The notes beneath the pieces are model-generated. The model was given only the letters and a program-made list of their open reading frames with translations, was not told the origin of the DNA and did not search any database. From the NCBI RefSeq assembly GCF_030341905.1, contig NZ_JATAAF010000009.1, positions 44,406 to 108,405 of the forward strand: 64,000 bases of DNA. The letters run 5' to 3'. Position numbers and translations under genes: made by a program. The DNA is from Porticoccus sp. W117 (GTDB taxonomy: Bacteria > Pseudomonadota > Gammaproteobacteria > Pseudomonadales > Porticoccaceae). Shown piece after piece: positions 63,661 to 64,000 of this stretch (the first letter of the stretch is position 1; every line of letters starts with the position of its first letter).

Positions 63661-64000
63661 AGATCGCTGACAAACCCTGGCATTTTTGCTGGGGTTTGTT
63701 GTTTCTGGGCATTGCTAACCCAAAAGCCGGAGAGTCTCTCGAATCTAGGTTGAGCCTCGCAAACACCGTACTGGGGCATTTACAGAGGCTAAGCAAGGGG
63801 TTTGGAGTGTAGAGAGGGCTCAATAGAGGCTCAGGCCGCCATCTGAGCAATTTTCTTGATGTTTTGGGCAGTTGCAGCCATCAGACACTGACCAGCCACT
63901 CTATTAAGCCTGGTGTAGCGAGCATATCGATAACCGTGTAGTTGTTTAGCATCAGCGAAGCTGCGTTCAACTGTCTCCTGCCGGCGCCTGTAAATCTCTT
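63661..64000 (-). mobile_element. IS1182-family element, partial (runs off edge)
   Basis: The 3' end of the element starts near 63661 with AGATCGCTGACAAACCCTGG; an inverted relation exists between CAAACCCTGGCATTTTTGC (63671-63689) and GCTGGGGTTTG (63689-63699). Its transposase 3' end follows at 63831. It is inserted inside the IS3 transposase gene; the remaining part lies beyond base 64000. Confidence 0.72.
63831..64000 (-). CDS. IS1182-family transposase, C-terminal part (cut by window edge)
   Basis: The last 55 codons are visible: EIYRRRQETVERSFADAKQL, HGYRYARYTRLNRVAGQCLM and AATAQNIKKIAQMAA, then TGA at 63831-63833. This is the typical end of DDE transposases of the IS1182 family, where the YxxRxETVERSFADAK segment includes the last catalytic Glu. 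The full gene would extend to the right. Confidence 0.88.
   Translation of the reverse strand, partial: EIYRRRQETVERSFADAKQLHGYRYARYTRLNRVAGQCLMAATAQNIKKIAQMAA

Overview
The window looks like chromosomal DNA of a free-living, probably marine, Gammaproteobacterium close to the Cellvibrionales. This is inferred from fabA, thrH, homodimeric-type aceE with aceF, bepA, several TonB-dependent receptors, a BCCT osmolyte transporter and many dispersed intergenic palindromes; no rRNA or tRNA gene is present to confirm it. Gene order is compact, with many 1-14 bp start/stop overlaps.

Region 1 (1-24,100) centres on methylated-amine and one-carbon metabolism. A BCCT transporter (left edge) diverges from an operon for a B12-binding methyl-carrier protein, a DUF1638 protein, a 'virulence factor' domain protein, a MetV-like Cys-rich protein, a MetF-like methylene-THF reductase, a methyl-THF:corrinoid methyltransferase and a RACo-like corrinoid activator. 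Further on lie a dimethylglycine-oxidase-like flavoprotein, a betaine-homocysteine methyltransferase and, divergent from it, an MttB-family methyltransferase without a pyrrolysine stop. Together they suggest a route: betaine (or a similar quaternary amine) -> MttB homologue -> corrinoid protein -> methyl-THF -> methylene-THF, with the demethylated amine oxidised further. Interspersed are a TPR-sulfotransferase, a TonB receptor divergent from a lone HyuA-type gene whose end abuts a MITE, a small TPR protein, a CadC-like membrane regulator and a GFA-fold protein.

Region 2 (24,300-28,100) is an AT-richer island with a large secreted YD-repeat protein and an overlapping small membrane-anchored protein.

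Region 3 (28,500-42,000, minus strand) is a 14-gene B12 uptake, salvage and remodelling operon: btuB-cobO-cobQ-cbiZ-btuC-btuD-cobU-cobT-cobC-cobS-cbiB-cobD-btuF-bluB. A cobalamin riboswitch lies ahead of btuB. No corrin-ring genes are in the window. The operon would supply cofactor to the corrinoid system of region 1.

Region 4 (42,000-62,100) is mainly core metabolism: thrH, fabA, a pilin/transporter/Tat-reductase operon, aceE-aceF, an AI-2E transporter, bepA and nadA. It also holds an ECF sigma/FecR/TonB receptor (STN domain)/TlpA surface-signalling module and several copies of a dispersed palindromic repeat.

Region 5 (62,100-64,000) has an XRE regulator, a small unknown protein, a Cys-rich putative immunity protein next to the 3' end of a polymorphic-toxin-like gene cut by an IS3-type element, and an IS1182-type element nested in that IS3 copy and running off the edge.
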